Shown here: positions 34,082-44,907 of the stretch, piece by piece | Numbering within the stretch: position 1 is the stretch's first letter | How the letters are laid out: each line of letters begins with the position of its first letter | Program-made: the position numbers and the translations under genes | Assembly (NCBI RefSeq): GCF_013408525.1 | Contig: NZ_JACBZM010000001.1 | Location: forward strand, 3,348,001-3,412,000 | Length of the DNA stretch: 64,000 bases | Reading direction: 5' to 3' | DNA from: Nocardioides aromaticivorans | GTDB lineage: Bacteria > Actinomycetota > Actinomycetes > Propionibacteriales > Nocardioidaceae | Notes under the pieces: model-generated | Databases searched by the model: none | What the model was told of the DNA's origin: nothing | Seen by the model: the letters and a program-made list of their open reading frames with translations, nothing else

Positions 34082-34383
34082 TGAGCACCCTGCACAAGGA
34101 CCACCGCGACATCCTGATCGCGCCGGTCGTGTCGGAGAAGAGCTACGGGCTCCTCGACAACAACAAGTACACGTTCCTGGTGCGCCCCGACGCCAACAAG
34201 ACCGAGATCAAGATCGCGGTCGAGAAGGTGTTCGGCGTCAAGGTCACCTCGGTCAACACCCTCAACCGCCCGGGCAAGGTCCGCCGTACCCGCAACGGTC
34301 TCGGCAAGCGCAAGGACACCAAGCGCGCGATCGTCAGCCTGGCCGAGGGTCACCGCATCGACATCTTCGGAGGTCAGGCCTGA
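34081..34383 (+). CDS. rplW: 50S ribosomal protein L23
   Basis: 100 residues; [20 protein letters not shown] and the basic loop [15 protein letters not shown] are typical. L23 surrounds the tunnel exit and docks trigger factor and SRP. It overlaps both neighbouring genes by one base. Confidence 0.98.
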   Translation: MSTLHKDHRDILIAPVVSEKSYGLLDNNKYTFLVRPDANKTEIKIAVEKVFGVKVTSVNTLNRPGKVRRTRNGLGKRKDTKRAIVSLAEGHRIDIFGGQA

Positions 34384-35219
34384 TGGCTATCCGCAAGTTC
34401 AAGCCGACCACCCCGGGCCGTCGTGGCTCGTCGGTGGCCGACTTCGCCGAGATCACCCGGACCACGCCGGAGAAGTCGCTGACGCGCCCGCTGCCCAAGA
34501 AGGGCGGCCGCAACAACCAGGGCCGGATCACCACCCGGCACCACGGTGGCGGTCACAAGCGCGCCTACCGCATCATCGACTTCCGTCGCTACGACAAGGA
34601 CGGCGTGCCGGCCAAGGTCGCCCACATCGAGTACGACCCCAACCGCACCGCGCGCATCGCGCTGCTGCACTACGCCGACGGCGAGAAGCGCTACATCGTG
34701 GCGCCGAAGGACCTCGTCCAGGGCATGCGGGTCGAGTCGGGCGTCGGCGCTGACATCAAGCCGGGCAACAACCTGCCGCTGCGCAACATCCCCGTCGGTA
34801 CGACCATCCACTGCGTGGAGCTCCGCCCCGGTGGCGGCGCCAAGCTGGCCCGCTCGGCCGGCAACAGCGCGCAGCTGGTCGCCCGCGAGGGTTCGCGTGC
34901 CACGCTGCGTCTGCCCTCGGGCGAGATGCGCTACGTCGACGTGCGCTGCCGCGCCACCGTCGGCGAGGTGGGCAACGCCGAGCAGTCGAACATCAACTGG
35001 GGCAAGGCCGGCCGCATGCGCTGGAAGGGCAAGCGCCCGACCGTCCGCGGTGTCGTCATGAACCCGGTCGACCACCCGCACGGTGGTGGTGAGGGCAAGA
35101 CGTCCGGTGGTCGCCACCCCGTCTCGCCGTGGGGCAAGCCCGAGGGCCGTACGCGCAAGCGCAAGGCCAGCGACTCCCAGATCATCCGACGCCGCAAGTC
35201 CGGCAAGAACAAGCGCTGA
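34383..35219 (+). CDS. rplB: 50S ribosomal protein L2
   Basis: 278 residues, beginning [18 protein letters not shown] and carrying the conserved [17 protein letters not shown] loop whose histidine is close to the peptidyl transferase centre. Needed for subunit association. Typical length. Confidence 0.98.
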   Translation: MAIRKFKPTTPGRRGSSVADFAEITRTTPEKSLTRPLPKKGGRNNQGRITTRHHGGGHKRAYRIIDFRRYDKDGVPAKVAHIEYDPNRTARIALLHYADGEKRYIVAPKDLVQGMRVESGVGADIKPGNNLPLRNIPVGTTIHCVELRPGGGAKLARSAGNSAQLVAREGSRATLRLPSGEMRYVDVRCRATVGEVGNAEQSNINWGKAGRMRWKGKRPTVRGVVMNPVDHPHGGGEGKTSGGRHPVSPWGKPEGRTRKRKASDSQIIRRRKSGKNKR

Positions 35220-35231
35220 AGGAACTGAGAG

Positions 35232-35513
35232 ATGCCTCGCAGCCTGAAGAAGGGCCCCTTCGTCGACGGCCACCTTCTCAAGAAGGTGGACGCCGAGAAC
35301 GACAAGGGCACCCACAACGTCATCAAGACCTGGTCGCGCCGGTCCATGATCATCCCCTCGATGATCGGCCACACGATCGCCGTCCACGACGGTCGCAAGC
35401 ACGTCCCGGTCTTCATCTCCGACTCCATGGTCGGCCACAAGCTCGGTGAGTTCGCTCCGACGCGCACCTACCGCGGCCACGTGAAGGAAGACCGGAAGGG
35501 ACGCCGTCGATGA
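35232..35513 (+). CDS. rpsS: 30S ribosomal protein S19
   Basis: 93 residues: [19 protein letters not shown] and [20 protein letters not shown]. It binds the 30S head with S13. Its stop overlaps rplV by four bases. Confidence 0.98.
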   Translation: MPRSLKKGPFVDGHLLKKVDAENDKGTHNVIKTWSRRSMIIPSMIGHTIAVHDGRKHVPVFISDSMVGHKLGEFAPTRTYRGHVKEDRKGRRR

Positions 35514-35929
35514 GCACCACTGAGCGTCACCGCACCAGCGCGCGTCGCGAGTCGCTCCTGGGCGACGAGCCCGGCGCGTTCGCCACCGCCCGCTTCGTGC
35601 GGATCACCCCGATGAAGGCGCGCCGCGTCATCGACCTGGTCCGCGGCCTGCCCGCGGACGAGGCGCTGACCCTGCTGCAGTTCCAGCCGCAGGCCGCCGC
35701 CGAGACCGTGCACAAGGTGCTGCAGAGCGCCGTCGCCAACGCCTCCACCACCGAGGGCCTCGCCACCGGTGACCTGGTCGTGTCGGTCGCGCGAGTCGAC
35801 GAGGGCCCGACGATGAAGCGTTGGCGTCCGCGTGCGCAGGGCCGGGCCACCCGGATCAACAAGCGCACCAGCCACATCACCATCGCGGTCCAGCCGGCCG
35901 ATGTCGTCGCGAAGAAGGGCAAGAAGTAA
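35510..35929 (+). CDS. rplV: 50S ribosomal protein L22
   Basis: 139 residues. The core [20 protein letters not shown] and the tunnel-lining beta-hairpin ([20 protein letters not shown]) are intact; substitutions in this hairpin give macrolide resistance in other bacteria. About 20 extra N-terminal and several C-terminal residues relative to E. coli, as in other actinobacteria. Confidence 0.98.
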   Translation: MSTTERHRTSARRESLLGDEPGAFATARFVRITPMKARRVIDLVRGLPADEALTLLQFQPQAAAETVHKVLQSAVANASTTEGLATGDLVVSVARVDEGPTMKRWRPRAQGRATRINKRTSHITIAVQPADVVAKKGKK

Positions 35930-36756
35930 TGGGTCAGAAGATCAACCCGAACGGCTTCCGCCTCGGCATCTCGACCGACCACAAGTCGCGTTGGTACGCC
36001 GACAAGCTGTACAAGTCCTACGTCGGCGAGGACGTCGCGATCCGCAAGCTGCTCAGCAAGGGCATGGAGCGGGCCGGCATCGCCAAGGTCGAGATCGAGC
36101 GCACCCGTGACCGGGTCCGCGTCGACATCCACACCGCGCGTCCGGGCATCGTCATCGGTCGCCGTGGCGCCGAGGCCGACCGGATCCGTGGCGAGCTCGA
36201 GAAGCTCACCGGCAAGCAGGTCCAGCTGAACATCCTCGAGGTCAAGAACCCCGAGATCGACGCGCAGCTGGTTGCCCAGGGTGTCGCCGAGCAGCTGTCG
36301 GGCCGCGTGCAGTTCCGCCGCGCGATGCGCAAGGCCATGCAGACCTCGATGCGTTCCGGTGCCAAGGGCATCCGGATCCAGTGCTCGGGCCGCCTCAACG
36401 GCGCCGAGATGTCGCGCACCGAGTTCTACCGCGAGGGCCGCGTCCCGCTGCACACGCTGCGTGCCGACATCGACTACGGCTTCTACGAGGCCCGCACCAC
36501 CTTCGGCCGCATCGGCGTGAAGGTGTGGATCTACAAGGGCGAGGTCGCCGGCACCCGTGCCGAGCGCCAGGCCCAGGCTGCCGCCCGCGCCGGTGTCCCC
36601 GGTCGCGGTGGCCGCCCCAGCCGTGGTGGCGACCGTCCGACCCGTGGGTCGCGCGGCGACCGCCCGAACCGCTCGGACCGCAGCTCGGACGCTCCCGCCG
36701 TGGAGTCGAACCCCGAGGCCACCGCGGTGGAGCCGACCACCGGAACGGAGTCCTGA
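35929..36756 (+). CDS. rpsC: 30S ribosomal protein S3 with Gly/Arg-rich tail
   Basis: 275 residues. The N-terminal part and KH domain ([17 protein letters not shown], the GXXG loop) are typical, as is [21 protein letters not shown]. After about residue 220 a tail of some 55 residues follows, first Gly/Arg-rich ([11 protein letters not shown], then [13 protein letters not shown]) and then acidic. S3 forms the mRNA entry site and helicase with S4 and S5. The tail is the odd feature. Confidence 0.98.
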   Translation: MGQKINPNGFRLGISTDHKSRWYADKLYKSYVGEDVAIRKLLSKGMERAGIAKVEIERTRDRVRVDIHTARPGIVIGRRGAEADRIRGELEKLTGKQVQLNILEVKNPEIDAQLVAQGVAEQLSGRVQFRRAMRKAMQTSMRSGAKGIRIQCSGRLNGAEMSRTEFYREGRVPLHTLRADIDYGFYEARTTFGRIGVKVWIYKGEVAGTRAERQAQAAARAGVPGRGGRPSRGGDRPTRGSRGDRPNRSDRSSDAPAVESNPEATAVEPTTGTES

Positions 36757-36758
36757 CC

Positions 36759-37178
36759 ATGTTGATGCCGCGTCGCGTCAAGCACCGCAAGCAGCACCAC
36801 CCGAAGCGTCGGGGTGCGGCCAAGGGCGGTACGTCGCTGGCGTTCGGTGACTTCGGTATCCAGGCGATCGAGGGTGCCTACGTCACCAACCGCCAGATCG
36901 AGTCGGCCCGTATCGCCATGACCCGTCACATCAAGCGTGGCGGAAAGGTCTGGATCAACATCTACCCGGACCGTCCGCTCACCAAGAAGCCGGCTGAGAC
37001 CCGCATGGGTTCCGGTAAGGGCTCGCCCGAGTGGTGGGTCGCCAACGTCAAGCCGGGCCGCGTCATGTTCGAGCTCTCGGGTGTGCCGGAGGACGTGGCC
37101 CGTGAGGCCATGCGCCGTGCGATCCACAAGCTGCCCATGAAGGCCCGATTCATCACGCGAGAGGCTGGTGAGTTCTGA
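36759..37178 (+). CDS. rplP: 50S ribosomal protein L16
   Basis: 139 residues: [19 protein letters not shown] and [20 protein letters not shown] are diagnostic. L16 stabilises the A-site tRNA region of the 50S. Its stop shares one base with rpmC. Confidence 0.98.
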   Translation: MLMPRRVKHRKQHHPKRRGAAKGGTSLAFGDFGIQAIEGAYVTNRQIESARIAMTRHIKRGGKVWINIYPDRPLTKKPAETRMGSGKGSPEWWVANVKPGRVMFELSGVPEDVAREAMRRAIHKLPMKARFITREAGEF

Positions 37179-37414
37179 TGGCGAACGTCATCCGCGCCCA
37201 CGAGCTGGACGAGCTCAACGACGTCGACCTCGAGGCCAAGCTGCGCGAGGCCAAGGAGGAGCTGTTCAACCTGCGGTTCCAGGCGGCCACCGGCCAGCTG
37301 GAGAGCCACGGCCGGCTCCGCACGGTCAAGAAGGACATCGCCCGGATCTACACCGTGGTGCGTGAGCGCGAGCTCGGCATCCGGACCGCTCCGGGAACGG
37401 AGGAGGAGAACTGA
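37178..37414 (+). CDS. rpmC: 50S ribosomal protein L29
   Basis: 78 residues with the expected helical hairpin ([26 protein letters not shown]). It lies at the tunnel exit beside L23. It overlaps rplP and rpsQ by one base each. Confidence 0.97.
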   Translation: MANVIRAHELDELNDVDLEAKLREAKEELFNLRFQAATGQLESHGRLRTVKKDIARIYTVVRERELGIRTAPGTEEEN

Positions 37415-37686
37415 TGACCGAGTCGACCGAGACCCAGCGCAACGCCCGCAAGACCCGTGAGGGTCTGGTGGTCAGCGACAAGATGGACAAGACCGTGGTC
37501 GTGTCCGTCGAGGACCGCGTCAAGCACGCTCTGTACGGCAAGGTCATGCGTCGCAACACGCGGCTCAAGGCCCACGACGAGCAGAACGACTGCGGCGTCG
37601 GCGACCGCGTCCTCATCATGGAGACCCGCCCGCTGTCGGCCACCAAGCGCTGGCGCGTGGTGGAGATCCTCGAGCGCGCCAAGTAA
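37414..37686 (+). CDS. rpsQ: 30S ribosomal protein S17
   Basis: 90 residues: [39 protein letters not shown] and [17 protein letters not shown] mark this OB-fold protein, a primary 16S rRNA binder. Confidence 0.98.
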   Translation: MTESTETQRNARKTREGLVVSDKMDKTVVVSVEDRVKHALYGKVMRRNTRLKAHDEQNDCGVGDRVLIMETRPLSATKRWRVVEILERAK

Positions 37687-37701
37687 TTCCGTTCGGCCAG
37701 G

Positions 37702-37726
37702 CTCGATCCCCTGTTGAGGGGTCGAG
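37702..37726 (+). other. Hairpin in the rpsQ-rplN gap (S10/spc boundary)
   Basis: CTCGA-T-CCCC and GGGG-TCGAG pair as a 9-bp stem with one bulge around a TGTTGA loop. It marks the traditional S10/spc operon boundary, in a 67-base gap within an otherwise almost gapless run. It may be a weak terminator, an RNase site or a regulator binding site. Confidence 0.5.
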
Positions 37727-37753
37727 AACCGGCACGACAACCAGGAGAAATCG

Positions 37754-38122
37754 ATGATTCAGCAGGAGTCGCGACTCAAGGTCGCCGACAACACCGGTGC
37801 GAAGGAGATCCTTTGCATCCGCGTGCTCGGCGGCTCCGGTCGTCGCTACGCCGGTATCGGTGACGTCATCGTCGCCACCGTCAAGGACGCCATCCCCGGC
37901 GGCAACGTGAAGAAGGGCGACGTCGTCAAGGCGGTCGTCGTGCGCACCGTCAAGGAGCGCCGCCGTCCCGACGGTTCGTACATCCGCTTCGACGAGAACG
38001 CCGCGGTGATCCTCAAGAACGACGGCGAGCCGCGTGGCACGCGCATCTTCGGCCCCGTGGGCCGCGAGCTGCGCGAGAAGAAGTTCATGAAGATCATCTC
38101 GCTCGCCCCGGAGGTGCTGTGA
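37754..38122 (+). CDS. rplN: 50S ribosomal protein L14
   Basis: 122 residues, full length: [20 protein letters not shown] and the [18 protein letters not shown] signature. First gene of the spc part; CAGGAGA precedes the ATG. L14 contacts the 30S at an intersubunit bridge. Confidence 0.98.
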   Translation: MIQQESRLKVADNTGAKEILCIRVLGGSGRRYAGIGDVIVATVKDAIPGGNVKKGDVVKAVVVRTVKERRRPDGSYIRFDENAAVILKNDGEPRGTRIFGPVGRELREKKFMKIISLAPEVL

Positions 38123-38517
38123 TGGCTGCCCGCAAGAAGTCGGAGCAGGACCGCAAGCGTCCCAACCTCCACGTCAAGAAGGGCGACACCGTCAAGGTCA
38201 TCGCCGGCAAGGACAAGGGTGCCGAGGGCAAGATCATCAAGGTTCTCCGTGAGGAGCGCCGGGTGATCGTCGAGGGTGTCAACCGGATCAAGAAGCACAC
38301 CAAGGTCGTCGACCAGGGTGGCCGCTCCGGCAACACCGGCGGCATCATCACCACCGAGGCGCCGATCCACGTGTCCAACGTGATGCTGGTCGAGGGTGAC
38401 GGCGTCACCCGCGTCGGCCACAAGCGGGTCGAGGTCACCAAGCGTCGTCCCGACGGCTCGGAGTACTCCTCGACGCGCAGCGTCCGCATCTCCCGCAAGA
38501 CCGGGAAGGAAATCTGA
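38122..38517 (+). CDS. rplX: 50S ribosomal protein L24
   Basis: 131 residues, about 25 longer than E. coli L24 because of a basic N-terminal extension ([14 protein letters not shown]). The KOW motif [20 protein letters not shown] follows. An assembly initiator protein. The ATG shares a base with the rplN stop; a GTG three bases earlier is an alternative. Confidence 0.97.
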   Translation: MAARKKSEQDRKRPNLHVKKGDTVKVIAGKDKGAEGKIIKVLREERRVIVEGVNRIKKHTKVVDQGGRSGNTGGIITTEAPIHVSNVMLVEGDGVTRVGHKRVEVTKRRPDGSEYSSTRSVRISRKTGKEI

Positions 38518-39086
38518 TGACCGAGAGCACCATCGAGAAGGTCACGCCCCGGCTGAAGACCAAGTACCGCGAGGAGATCCTCCCGGCGCTCAAGGCCGAG
38601 TTCGAGATCGCCAACATCATGCAGGTGCCCGGCCTGACCAAGATCGTGGTCAACATGGGCGTCGGCGAGGCCGCGCGTGACTCGAAGCTGATCGAGGGCG
38701 CGATCCGCGACCTCACCGCGATCACCGGCCAGAAGCCGGCCGTCACCAAGGCCCGCAAGTCCATCGCGCAGTTCAAGCTGCGCGAGGGCATGCCGATCGG
38801 CACGCACGTGACGCTGCGCGGCGACCGGATGTGGGAGTTCCTGGACCGCCTGCTGGCCCTGGCCCTGCCGCGTATCCGCGACTTCCGTGGTCTGTCGCCG
38901 AAGCAGTTCGACGGCCGCGGCAACTACACGTTCGGTCTGACCGAGCAGGTCATGTTCCACGAGATCGACCAGGACAAGGTCGACCGCCAGCGGGGCATGG
39001 ACATCACCATCGTCACCACGGCGACCAACGACGAGCAGGGGCGCGCGCTGCTGAAGCAGCTCGGCTTCCCGTTCGCTGAGCGCTGA
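38517..39086 (+). CDS. rplE: 50S ribosomal protein L5
   Basis: 189 residues: [21 protein letters not shown], then [28 protein letters not shown]. It binds 5S rRNA and bridges to S13. It overlaps rplX by one base. Confidence 0.98.
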
Positions 39087-39105
39087 GTCAACGAGGAGAG
39101 AAGAC

Positions 39106-39291
39106 ATGGCGAAGACTGCCCTCAAGGTCAAGGCCGCTCGCAAGCCGAAGTTCGCGGTTCGCGGCTACACCCGCTGCCAGCGGTGTGGCCGCCCCAAGGC
39201 CGTGTACCGCAAGTTCGGCCTGTGCCGTATCTGCCTGCGCGAGATGGCGCACCGTGGCGAGCTGCCCGGCGTCACCAAGTCGAGCTGGTAA
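39106..39291 (+). CDS. rpsN: 30S ribosomal protein S14, zinc-binding type Z
   Basis: 61 residues with two CxxC pairs (CQRCG and CRICL), the short zinc-binding form. Many actinobacteria also encode a longer zinc-free S14 elsewhere for zinc starvation; that cannot be checked here. Confidence 0.97.
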
Positions 39292-39357
39292 CCCCACCAC
39301 GTAGCAGGTCGCTCCGGCTGGTCCGGTGCGAAACCACTTCGAGAAAGAACACACATC

Positions 39358-39762
39358 ATGACGATGACTGACCCGATCGCAGACATGCTCACGCGTCTGC
39401 GCAACGCCAACCAGGCGTACCACGACGCGGTGACCATGCCGTACAGCAAGCTCAAGGAGGGCGTTGCCGAGATCCTCAAGCAGGAGGGCTACGTCACCTC
39501 CTACGAGGTCGCGGACAACGAGAACGGCGTCGGCAAGCTGCTGACCGTCACCCTCAAGTACGGCCGCAACCGCGAGCGTTCCATCGCCGGCGTTCGCCGG
39601 ATCAGCAAGCCCGGCCTCCGGGTCTACGCCAAGCACACGGGCCTGCCCAAGGTGCTCGGCGGCCTCGGCGTCGCGATCATCTCGACGAGCCAGGGTCTGC
39701 TGACCGACCGCCAGGCCAACCAGAAGGGCGTGGGTGGGGAAGTCCTCGCCTACGTCTGGTGA
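39358..39762 (+). CDS. rpsH: 30S ribosomal protein S8
   Basis: 134 residues: [19 protein letters not shown] and [27 protein letters not shown]8 binds 16S rRNA and, in E. coli, represses the spc operon. The ATG at 39358 or the one six bases later could be used. A 66-base gap precedes it. Confidence 0.97.
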   Translation: MTMTDPIADMLTRLRNANQAYHDAVTMPYSKLKEGVAEILKQEGYVTSYEVADNENGVGKLLTVTLKYGRNRERSIAGVRRISKPGLRVYAKHTGLPKVLGGLGVAIISTSQGLLTDRQANQKGVGGEVLAYVW

Positions 39763-39784
39763 CAAGGGAAGGAGAGAGAAGAAC

Positions 39785-40324
39785 ATGTCGCGCATCGGCA
39801 AGCTCCCCGTCCCGGTCCCCGCGGGCGTCGACGTCCAGGTGGACGGCCCCGTCGTCACGGTGAAGGGCCCCAAGGGCACCCTGAGCCACACCGTGGTCGC
39901 TCCGATCACGGTCGAGAAGGGCGAGGGCGTCCTGGACGTCAAGCGTCCCGACGACGAGCGGCTCTCGAAGGCCTACCACGGCCTGAGCCGCACCCTGATC
40001 AACAACATGGTCGTCGGTGTCACCGAGGGCTACGAGAAGAAGCTCGAGATCGTGGGCGTGGGTTACCGCGTCCTGTCGAAGGGCCCGACCCAGCTGGAGT
40101 TCCAGCTCGGTTACTCGCACCCGATCATCTTCGACGCTCCCGAGGGCATCACCTTCACGGTGGACGGCCCGACGAAGCTGGGCGTCGTCGGCATCGACAA
40201 GCAGCTGGTCGGCGAGGTCGCCGCCAACATTCGCAAGCTCCGCAAGCCCGAGCCGTACAAGGGCAAGGGCGTCCGGTACGCCGGCGAGCACGTCCGCCGC
40301 AAGGTCGGAAAGGCTGGTAAGTGA
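39785..40324 (+). CDS. rplF: 50S ribosomal protein L6
   Basis: 179 residues: [17 protein letters not shown] at the start and [20 protein letters not shown] near the end. It sits near the factor-binding site. GGAGAGAG precedes the ATG. Confidence 0.98.
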   Translation: MSRIGKLPVPVPAGVDVQVDGPVVTVKGPKGTLSHTVVAPITVEKGEGVLDVKRPDDERLSKAYHGLSRTLINNMVVGVTEGYEKKLEIVGVGYRVLSKGPTQLEFQLGYSHPIIFDAPEGITFTVDGPTKLGVVGIDKQLVGEVAANIRKLRKPEPYKGKGVRYAGEHVRRKVGKAGK

Positions 40325-40326
40325 CC

Positions 40327-40710
40327 ATGGCGATCACCCTCAAGCACAAGCGGAACCTCTCGGCTCGCGCCAGCTCCAAGCTGCGCCGCCAGATCCGCGG
40401 TCGCAAGAAGATCTCCGGCACCGCCGAGCGTCCGCGCCTGGTGGTCACCCGGTCGACCAAGCACATCACCGCCCAGGTCGTCGACGACCTGGTCGGCAAG
40501 ACCCTGGTGTCGGCCTCGACCCTCGAGGGCGACCTGCGCGCCTTCGACGGCGACAAGACCGCCAAGGCCAAGAAGGTCGGCGAGCTCGTCGCCGCCCGTG
40601 CCAAGGAGCAGGGCGTGGAGTCGGTCGTCTTCGACCGCGCCGGCAACAAGTATCACGGTCGCATCGCGGCCCTGGCAGATGGCGCCCGCGAGGGCGGCCT
40701 GACCTTCTGA
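40327..40710 (+). CDS. rplR: 50S ribosomal protein L18
   Basis: 127 residues: [19 protein letters not shown] and the C-terminal [19 protein letters not shown]. It binds 5S rRNA with L5. A GTG six bases earlier overlaps the rplF stop and is an alternative start. Confidence 0.97.
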   Translation: MAITLKHKRNLSARASSKLRRQIRGRKKISGTAERPRLVVTRSTKHITAQVVDDLVGKTLVSASTLEGDLRAFDGDKTAKAKKVGELVAARAKEQGVESVVFDRAGNKYHGRIAALADGAREGGLTF

Positions 40711-40735
40711 CCGCGAACAGGACTGAGGAGAAATC

Positions 40736-41380
40736 ATGAGCGGACCCCAGCGCGGACAGCGTTCGGGCGGCGACCGTGGTGGCCGTGGCGGCCGCGACGG
40801 CGGCCGTGGCGGCGCCGAGAAGAGCCAGTACGTCGAGCGCGTCGTTGCCATCAACCGTGTCGCCAAGGTCGTGAAGGGCGGTCGTCGCTTCAGCTTCACC
40901 GCCCTCGTGGTCGTCGGTGACGGCGACGGCCTGGTCGGCGTCGGCTACGGCAAGGCCAAGGAAGTTCCCGCGGCGATCGCCAAGGGTGTCGAGGAGGCGA
41001 AGAAGAACTTCTTCCGCGTTCCCCGCGTCCAGGGCACGATCCCGCACCCGGTCCAGGGTGAGAAGGCTGCCGGCGTGGTGTTCCTGCGCCCTGCCGCCCC
41101 CGGTACCGGTGTCATCGCCGGTGGTCCGGTGCGCGCCGTCCTGGAGTGCGCCGGCATCCACGACGTCCTCAGCAAGTCGCTGGGCTCGTCGAACCAGATC
41201 AACATCGTGCACGCGACCGTCGCGGCGCTCCAGCTCCTGGAGCAGCCGGAGTCGGTGGCCGCGCGTCGTGGTCTGCCGGTCGAGCACGTCGCTCCTGCGG
41301 CGCTGCTGAAGGCCAAGGCCGAGGGCGAGGCCGCTGCGGCCGCCGCCAAGTCGGCTGCGCCCGAGGCGGTGAACGTCTGA
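40736..41380 (+). CDS. rpsE: 30S ribosomal protein S5 with RGG-rich N-terminus
   Basis: 214 residues. Residues 1-32 are a Gly/Arg-rich extension with repeated RGG motifs ([16 protein letters not shown]). The conserved S5 core follows ([35 protein letters not shown]) and a short Ala-rich tail ends it. S5 acts in decoding fidelity and mRNA entry with S3 and S4. Confidence 0.98.
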   Translation: MSGPQRGQRSGGDRGGRGGRDGGRGGAEKSQYVERVVAINRVAKVVKGGRRFSFTALVVVGDGDGLVGVGYGKAKEVPAAIAKGVEEAKKNFFRVPRVQGTIPHPVQGEKAAGVVFLRPAAPGTGVIAGGPVRAVLECAGIHDVLSKSLGSSNQINIVHATVAALQLLEQPESVAARRGLPVEHVAPAALLKAKAEGEAAAAAAKSAAPEAVNV

Positions 41381-41568
41381 TGGCCCAGCTCAAGGTCCAG
41401 CAGACCAAGTCGAAGATCGGCGCCAAGGCCAACCAGCGCGAGACCCTGCGCACGCTCGGCCTCAAGCGGATCGGCGACGTCGTCATCAAGGAGGACCGTC
41501 CCGAGATCCGGGGCATGGTCCACACCGTCCGTCACATGGTGACGGTCGAGGTCGTCGGAGGCGAGTGA
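41380..41568 (+). CDS. rpmD: 50S ribosomal protein L30
   Basis: 62 residues: [20 protein letters not shown] and [20 protein letters not shown]. The ATG shares a base with the rpsE stop. Confidence 0.97.
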   Translation: MAQLKVQQTKSKIGAKANQRETLRTLGLKRIGDVVIKEDRPEIRGMVHTVRHMVTVEVVGGE

Positions 41569-41570
41569 CC

Positions 41571-42011
41571 ATGACTCTCAAGCTGCACCACCTGCGTCCC
41601 GCTGAGGGCGCGAAGACCGCCAAGACCCGCGTGGGTCGTGGTGAGGGCTCCAAGGGCAAGACCGCCGGTCGTGGTACGAAGGGCACCAAGGCCCGCTACC
41701 AGGTCCCGGTCGCGTTCGAGGGTGGCCAGATGCCGCTGCACATGCGGCTGCCGAAGCTCAAGGGCTTCAAGAACCCCTTCAAGGTGACCTTCCAGGTCGT
41801 CAACCTCGACCGGATCAGCTCGCTGTTCCCCGAGGGTGGCGACGTCACCCCGGAGACGCTGGTCGCCAAGGGCGCCGTCCGCAAGGGCGAGCCGGTCAAG
41901 GTGCTCGGCCAGGGTGACCTCACGGTCAAGGTCTCGGTGAGCGCGAACGCGTTCTCGGCCTCGGCCAAGGAGAAGATCGAGGGCGCCGGCGGGACCGTCA
42001 CGGTCCTGTGA
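41571..42011 (+). CDS. rplO: 50S ribosomal protein L15
   Basis: 146 residues: [20 protein letters not shown], the Gly/Lys-rich [20 protein letters not shown] and the C-terminal L18e-like domain. A GTG six bases upstream overlaps the rpmD stop. Last ribosomal gene before secY. Confidence 0.97.
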   Translation: MTLKLHHLRPAEGAKTAKTRVGRGEGSKGKTAGRGTKGTKARYQVPVAFEGGQMPLHMRLPKLKGFKNPFKVTFQVVNLDRISSLFPEGGDVTPETLVAKGAVRKGEPVKVLGQGDLTVKVSVSANAFSASAKEKIEGAGGTVTVL

Positions 42012-42019
42012 TGGCGCTG

Positions 42020-42068
42020 CGAGGGGCGCGTCGGACCCAGCTGCTGCTGGGGTTCGCCGCGCCCCTCG
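42020..42068 (+). terminator. Hairpin between rplO and secY
   Basis: CGAGGGGCGCG and CGCGCCCCTCG form a perfect 11-bp outer stem; an inner CAGC-TGCT-GCTG hairpin lies in the loop. It begins nine bases after the rplO stop. It lacks a T-tract but with the promoter at 42124 suggests that secY-adk-map form a partly separate unit. Confidence 0.5.
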
Positions 42069-42123
42069 TGCCGTCTCCGGAACCCGGTCGCCGTACCCCG
42101 TCAGGGGGCTGTGACCGCCCTGT

Positions 42124-42129
42124 TAGGCT
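42124..42129 (+). promoter_or_regulatory. Candidate secY -10 box TAGGCT
   Basis: TAGGCT lies 42 bases before the secY GTG and just after the rplO hairpin. No strong -35 is visible, so this is tentative. Confidence 0.35.
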
Positions 42130-42171
42130 TCCCGCTGGCCACAAGGCCAGCGATGAGAGAAGAGGAACCGA

Positions 42172-43476
42172 GTGCTCAGCGCGTTCGTGAACGCCTTCCG
42201 GACCCCGGACCTGCGGCGCAAGCTGCTGTTCGTCCTGATGATCATCGTGATCTTCCGGGCCGGTTCGCAGATCCCCGCTCCTGGCGTGCACGTCTCCAAC
42301 GTGGAGAAGTGCATCGACATCGCCAAGGAGGGCGAGAACGCCGGGCTCTACAGCCTGGTCAACCTCTTCTCCGGTGGTGCCCTGCTCCAGCTGACGATCT
42401 TCGCGCTCGGCATCATGCCGTACATCACCGCGAGCATCATCCTGCAGCTGCTCGTCGTCGTGATCCCGCGCCTCGAGGCCCTCAAGAAGGAGGGCCAGGC
42501 CGGTCAGACGAAGATCACGCAGTACACCCGCTACCTCACGCTCGGCCTCGCCGTGCTGCAGGCGACCGGCATCGTCGCGCTCGCCCGCACCGGCAACCTG
42601 CTGCAGGGCTGTGAGGAGCCGCTGCTGCACAGCGACAACACCAAGACCTTCCTGGTCATGGTCGTCACCATGACCGCCGGCACCGCCGTGATCATGTGGC
42701 TCGGCGAGCTCATCACCGAGCGCGGCGTCGGCAACGGCATGTCCATCCTGATCTTCACCCAGGTGGTCGCGACCTTCCCGATCTCCCTGTGGCAGGTCAA
42801 GATCACCCAGGGCTGGTGGACCTTCGGCGTCGTCATCGCCATCGGCATGGCCCTCATCGCCGCGGTCATCTTCATCGAGCAGGCCCAGCGCCGCATCCCG
42901 GTGCAGTACGCCCGCCGGATGGTCGGCCGCAAGATGTTCGGCGGCAGCTCGACCTACATCCCGCTCAAGGTCAACCAGGCCGGCATCATCCCGGTCATCT
43001 TCGCCTCGTCGCTGCTCTACCTGCCGGCCATGGCGGTCCAGTTCAACCAGCAGAACCCGAACAAGGTCATCCGGTGGGTCAACGAGTACCTCGTCGACCA
43101 GAGCCACCCGATCCACATGGCGGCGTACTTCCTGCTGATCATCTTCTTCACCTACTTCTACGTTTCGATCACCTTCAACCCGCAAGAGGTGGCCGACAAC
43201 ATGAAGAAGTACGGCGGCTTCATCCCCGGGATCCGGGCGGGCAAGCCGACCCAGGACTACCTGTCCTACGTCCTGTCCCGCATCACGCTGCCGGGCTCGC
43301 TCTACCTGGGTCTGATCTCGCTCGTTCCGCTGATCGCGTTCGTGCTGATCGATGCCAACCAGAACTTCCCGTTCGGCGGTACGTCCATCCTGATCATGGT
43401 TGGTGTCGCACTCGACACGGTGAAGCAGATCGAGAGCCAGCTGCAGCAGCGCAACTACGAAGGATTCCTGCGTTGA
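42172..43476 (+). CDS. secY: Preprotein translocase subunit SecY
   Basis: 434 residues with about ten membrane helices. Landmarks include PGVHVSN in the plug region, [18 protein letters not shown], and GNGMSILIF. Core channel of the Sec export system in the cytoplasmic membrane. GTG start after GAAGAGGAA. The stop overlaps the adk start. Confidence 0.98.
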   Translation: MLSAFVNAFRTPDLRRKLLFVLMIIVIFRAGSQIPAPGVHVSNVEKCIDIAKEGENAGLYSLVNLFSGGALLQLTIFALGIMPYITASIILQLLVVVIPRLEALKKEGQAGQTKITQYTRYLTLGLAVLQATGIVALARTGNLLQGCEEPLLHSDNTKTFLVMVVTMTAGTAVIMWLGELITERGVGNGMSILIFTQVVATFPISLWQVKITQGWWTFGVVIAIGMALIAAVIFIEQAQRRIPVQYARRMVGRKMFGGSSTYIPLKVNQAGIIPVIFASSLLYLPAMAVQFNQQNPNKVIRWVNEYLVDQSHPIHMAAYFLLIIFFTYFYVSITFNPQEVADNMKKYGGFIPGIRAGKPTQDYLSYVLSRITLPGSLYLGLISLVPLIAFVLIDANQNFPFGGTSILIMVGVALDTVKQIESQLQQRNYEGFLR

Positions 43477-44048
43477 GGCTTCTGATCATGGGCCCCCCGG
43501 GTGCCGGCAAGGGCACCCAGGCCACCGCGGTCGCCGACCACTTCTCGATCCCGGCGATCTCGACCGGCGACATCTTCCGCGCCAACGTCAGCGGCGGCAC
43601 GCCGCTGGGCGTCGAGGCGAAGAAGTACATGGACGCCGGTGAGTACGTCCCTGACGAGGTCACCAACAACATGGTGCGCAGCCGCATCGCCGAGCCGGAC
43701 GCCGAGAGCGGCTTCCTGCTCGACGGCTACCCGCGCACGCTCGCCCAGGTCACCGAGCTCGACGGCATGATCGAGGAGACCGGTCACAAGCTCGACGCGG
43801 TGCTCGTGCTCACCGTGGACCAGGAGGCCGTCGTCGGCCGCCTGCTCAAGCGCGCCGAGATCGAGGGTCGTGCCGACGACACCGAGGACGTCATCCGCCG
43901 TCGCCTCGAGGTGTACGCCGCGGAGACCGAGCCGCTGATCTCGGTCTACGCCGAGCGCGGTCTGGTCGTCTCCGTCGACGGCATGGGCGAGATCGACGAC
44001 GTCCAGAAGCGGATCTTCGCCGCGCTGGACGACGTGCCGCAGAGCTGA
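43473..44048 (+). CDS. adk: Adenylate kinase, short form
   Basis: 191 residues starting at TTG (reads [15 protein letters not shown]), which overlaps the secY stop as TTGA; the ATG at 43488 would remove the first beta strand, so TTG is preferred. P-loop [18 protein letters not shown] and GYPRTLAQ are intact. The LID is the short type common in actinobacteria. Converts AMP and ATP to two ADP. Confidence 0.96.
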   Translation: MRLLIMGPPGAGKGTQATAVADHFSIPAISTGDIFRANVSGGTPLGVEAKKYMDAGEYVPDEVTNNMVRSRIAEPDAESGFLLDGYPRTLAQVTELDGMIEETGHKLDAVLVLTVDQEAVVGRLLKRAEIEGRADDTEDVIRRRLEVYAAETEPLISVYAERGLVVSVDGMGEIDDVQKRIFAALDDVPQS

Positions 44049-44060
44049 CGCGCGGCGCGC

Positions 44061-44900
44061 GTGCTGTTCGACCACCGGATCGAGGTCAAGAGCCCCGAGC
44101 AGGTCCGCTCCATGCGGGCTGCGGGGCTCGTCGTCGGCCGCACCCTCGCGCGACTGCGTGAGGCCGTGCGCCCCGGCGTGACCACCGCCGAGCTGGACGC
44201 GCTCGCCGAGGCGAGCATCCGCGAGCAGGGCGGCGTACCGTCCTTCCTCGGCTACGGCCATCCGCCGTTCCCGGCGAGCATCTGCGCCTCGGTCAACGAC
44301 GAGGTCGTGCACGGCATCCCCGGTCCGCGGGTGCTCGAGGACGGCGACATCATCTCGATCGACTGTGGTGCGATCGTCCCGGACGCCTCCGGGACGGGCT
44401 GGCACGGCGACGCGGCGATCACCGTCGCCGTGGGTCCGGTGCCGGCCGAGGTCGAGCGCCTGATGCAGGTCACCGAGGACGCCCTCTGGCAGGGGCTCGC
44501 GGCCGCCCAGGTCGGCGGGCGGGTCGGCGACATCTCCCACGCCGTCGAGTCCTTCGTCCGCGCGGCGGGCGACTACGGCATCGTCGACGGCTACACCGGC
44601 CACGGCATCGGCACCGAGATGCACATGGACCCCGACGTCCCGAACGAGGGCCGGCGGGGTCGTGGGCCGCGGCTCCGGCGCGGCATGGCCCTCGCCGTCG
44701 AGCCGATGATCACCCTCGGCACGCACGACTCGGTCGTCGCGGACGACGACTGGACCGTCATCACGGCCGACCGTTCGTGGGCGGCCCACTACGAGCACAC
44801 CTTCGCCCTGACCGACACCGGCGTGTGGGTGCTGACCGCGGAGGACGGCGGCCGTGAGCGCCTCGTGGCCCTCGGCGTCCCCTGCGGGGCCGAGGACTGA
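44061..44900 (+). CDS. map: Methionine aminopeptidase, type I
   Basis: 279 residues. The five metal ligands are in place: Asp in ISIDCGAI, Asp in WHGDAAI, His in GHGIGTEMH, Glu in AVEPMI and Glu in HYEHTFAL. Removes the initiator methionine. GTG start 12 bases after adk. Confidence 0.96.
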   Translation: MLFDHRIEVKSPEQVRSMRAAGLVVGRTLARLREAVRPGVTTAELDALAEASIREQGGVPSFLGYGHPPFPASICASVNDEVVHGIPGPRVLEDGDIISIDCGAIVPDASGTGWHGDAAITVAVGPVPAEVERLMQVTEDALWQGLAAAQVGGRVGDISHAVESFVRAAGDYGIVDGYTGHGIGTEMHMDPDVPNEGRRGRGPRLRRGMALAVEPMITLGTHDSVVADDDWTVITADRSWAAHYEHTFALTDTGVWVLTAEDGGRERLVALGVPCGAED

Positions 44901-44907
44901 GCCGGGC

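Noticed and set aside
42008..42190. Small plus-strand frame between rplO and secY
   Set aside because: It runs through the hairpin and promoter region, has no ribosome binding site and resembles no known protein.
43488..44048. Adenylate kinase starting at the first ATG
   Set aside because: This drops the first beta strand before the P-loop; the TTG overlapping the secY stop restores the normal N-terminus.
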